A stretch of DNA of 64,000 nucleotides from Bradyrhizobium sp. WSM3983 (GTDB lineage Bacteria > Pseudomonadota > Alphaproteobacteria > Rhizobiales > Xanthobacteraceae), in contig NZ_AXAY01000006.1 in assembly GCF_000473045.1 (NCBI RefSeq), forward strand, positions 124,001 through 188,000, written 5' to 3'. Both the position numbers and the translations under genes were made by a program. Numbering within the stretch: the stretch's first letter is position 1; each line of letters starts with the position of its first letter. The notes under the pieces were generated by a model. The model had not been told where the DNA came from, did not search any database, and was given only the letters and a program-made list of their open reading frames with translations. Of this stretch, positions 63,885-64,000 are shown one piece after another.

Positions 63885-64000
63885 ATGGCTTTGCTTGAAG
63901 TGAAAGACCTGAAGGTTCGTGTCGAGGAGCGTGAGATCCTCCATGGGCTGACGCTGACCGTGAACGAAGGCGAGATTCACGCCATCATGGGACCGAACGG
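63885..64000 (+). CDS. sufC: SufC ATPase (3' truncated by window end)
   Basis: The first 38 codons, MALLEVKDLKVRVEEREILH, then GLTLTVNEGEIHAIMGPNG, match the SufC ATPase that drives the SufBC2D scaffold. The Walker A begins (GPNG) and is cut by the window edge. Start at ATG 63885. Confidence 0.93.
   Translation, partial: MALLEVKDLKVRVEEREILHGLTLTVNEGEIHAIMGPN

Noticed and set aside
1..64000. Prophage, insertion sequence, tRNA or rRNA
   Set aside because: No integrase, transposase, phage structural gene, tRNA T-loop pattern or rRNA motif was found by eye; a tRNA scan and an IS search would settle it.

Overview
The window is a 64 kb stretch of ordinary-looking chromosome from a high-GC alphaproteobacterium, most likely Bradyrhizobium or a close relative. 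The grounds are overall protein resemblance, a DUF1236 protein behind an EcfG-type promoter, alphaproteobacterial sigma-70 promoters (TTGACG-17-CTATAT), an RNase E with a large insert in its S1 domain, and the typical local gene sets (accB-accC-aroQ, rne-amiC-PBP1A-prfB, cysteine desulfurase-sufB-sufC). No transposase, integrase, rRNA, tRNA or CRISPR array was seen.

Layout. 1-7.2 kb: end of a DUF2155 gene, convergent aat, a stop/start-overlapped three-gene sensory operon (CHASE3 kinase, receiver, receiver-HisKA_2 kinase), then accC, accB and aroQ. 7.4-10.8 kb: DUF1236 envelope protein with an EcfG-like stress promoter, a DsbA-like thiol protein, and a BepA-like M48 protease. 10.9-17.3 kb: aminotransferase, bioY, dctA, a divergent NAD-epimerase/XRE-regulator pair, and a DadA-like oxidase. 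17.4-26.5 kb: rne (with a striking His/Asp-rich insert), a 0.7 kb leader region, amiC, PBP1A, and prfB with an intact programmed +1 frameshift. 26.5-30.6 kb: a beta-hydroxyacid dehydrogenase, two EamA exporters, and an orphan branched-chain amino acid binding protein.

30.6-37.1 kb is the most accessory-looking part. A minus-strand glycan export operon has a possible 54-aa membrane protein, then a glycosyltransferase fused to an ABC-2 permease, a Wzt-like ATPase without a cargo domain, and a second glycosyltransferase. It faces a DUF6502-DUF5666 pair across a short region of palindromes. 37.1-43.8 kb: a complete tripartite RND efflux operon (outer membrane lipoprotein, adaptor, pump) opposite its probable TetR repressor, with TTCAGT palindromes between.

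43.8-58.1 kb: M23 peptidase, a peroxiredoxin with a histone-H1-like Lys/Ala/Ser tail, a 1.27-kilo-residue AsmA/DUF3971 protein, a chemoreceptor, a 28-aa membrane micro-ORF with its own terminator, DoxX, MFS, tyrS, anmK, and a GST-SugE pair under a promoter framed by three ATGCANNTGCAT boxes. The SugE has Asp where this family has its essential Glu. 58-64 kb: DUF1697, an alpha/beta hydrolase, a membrane-anchored LytTR regulator opposite a decayed acyltransferase, then cysteine desulfurase, sufB and the start of sufC.

No wholly new multi-gene defence or mobile system is evident. The best leads for undescribed biology are the glycosyltransferase-permease fusion operon with its divergent DUF6502/DUF5666 module, the RNase E His-rich insert, and the triple-box GST/SugE control region. 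All functions are read from motifs and family resemblance by eye; no database search was run.
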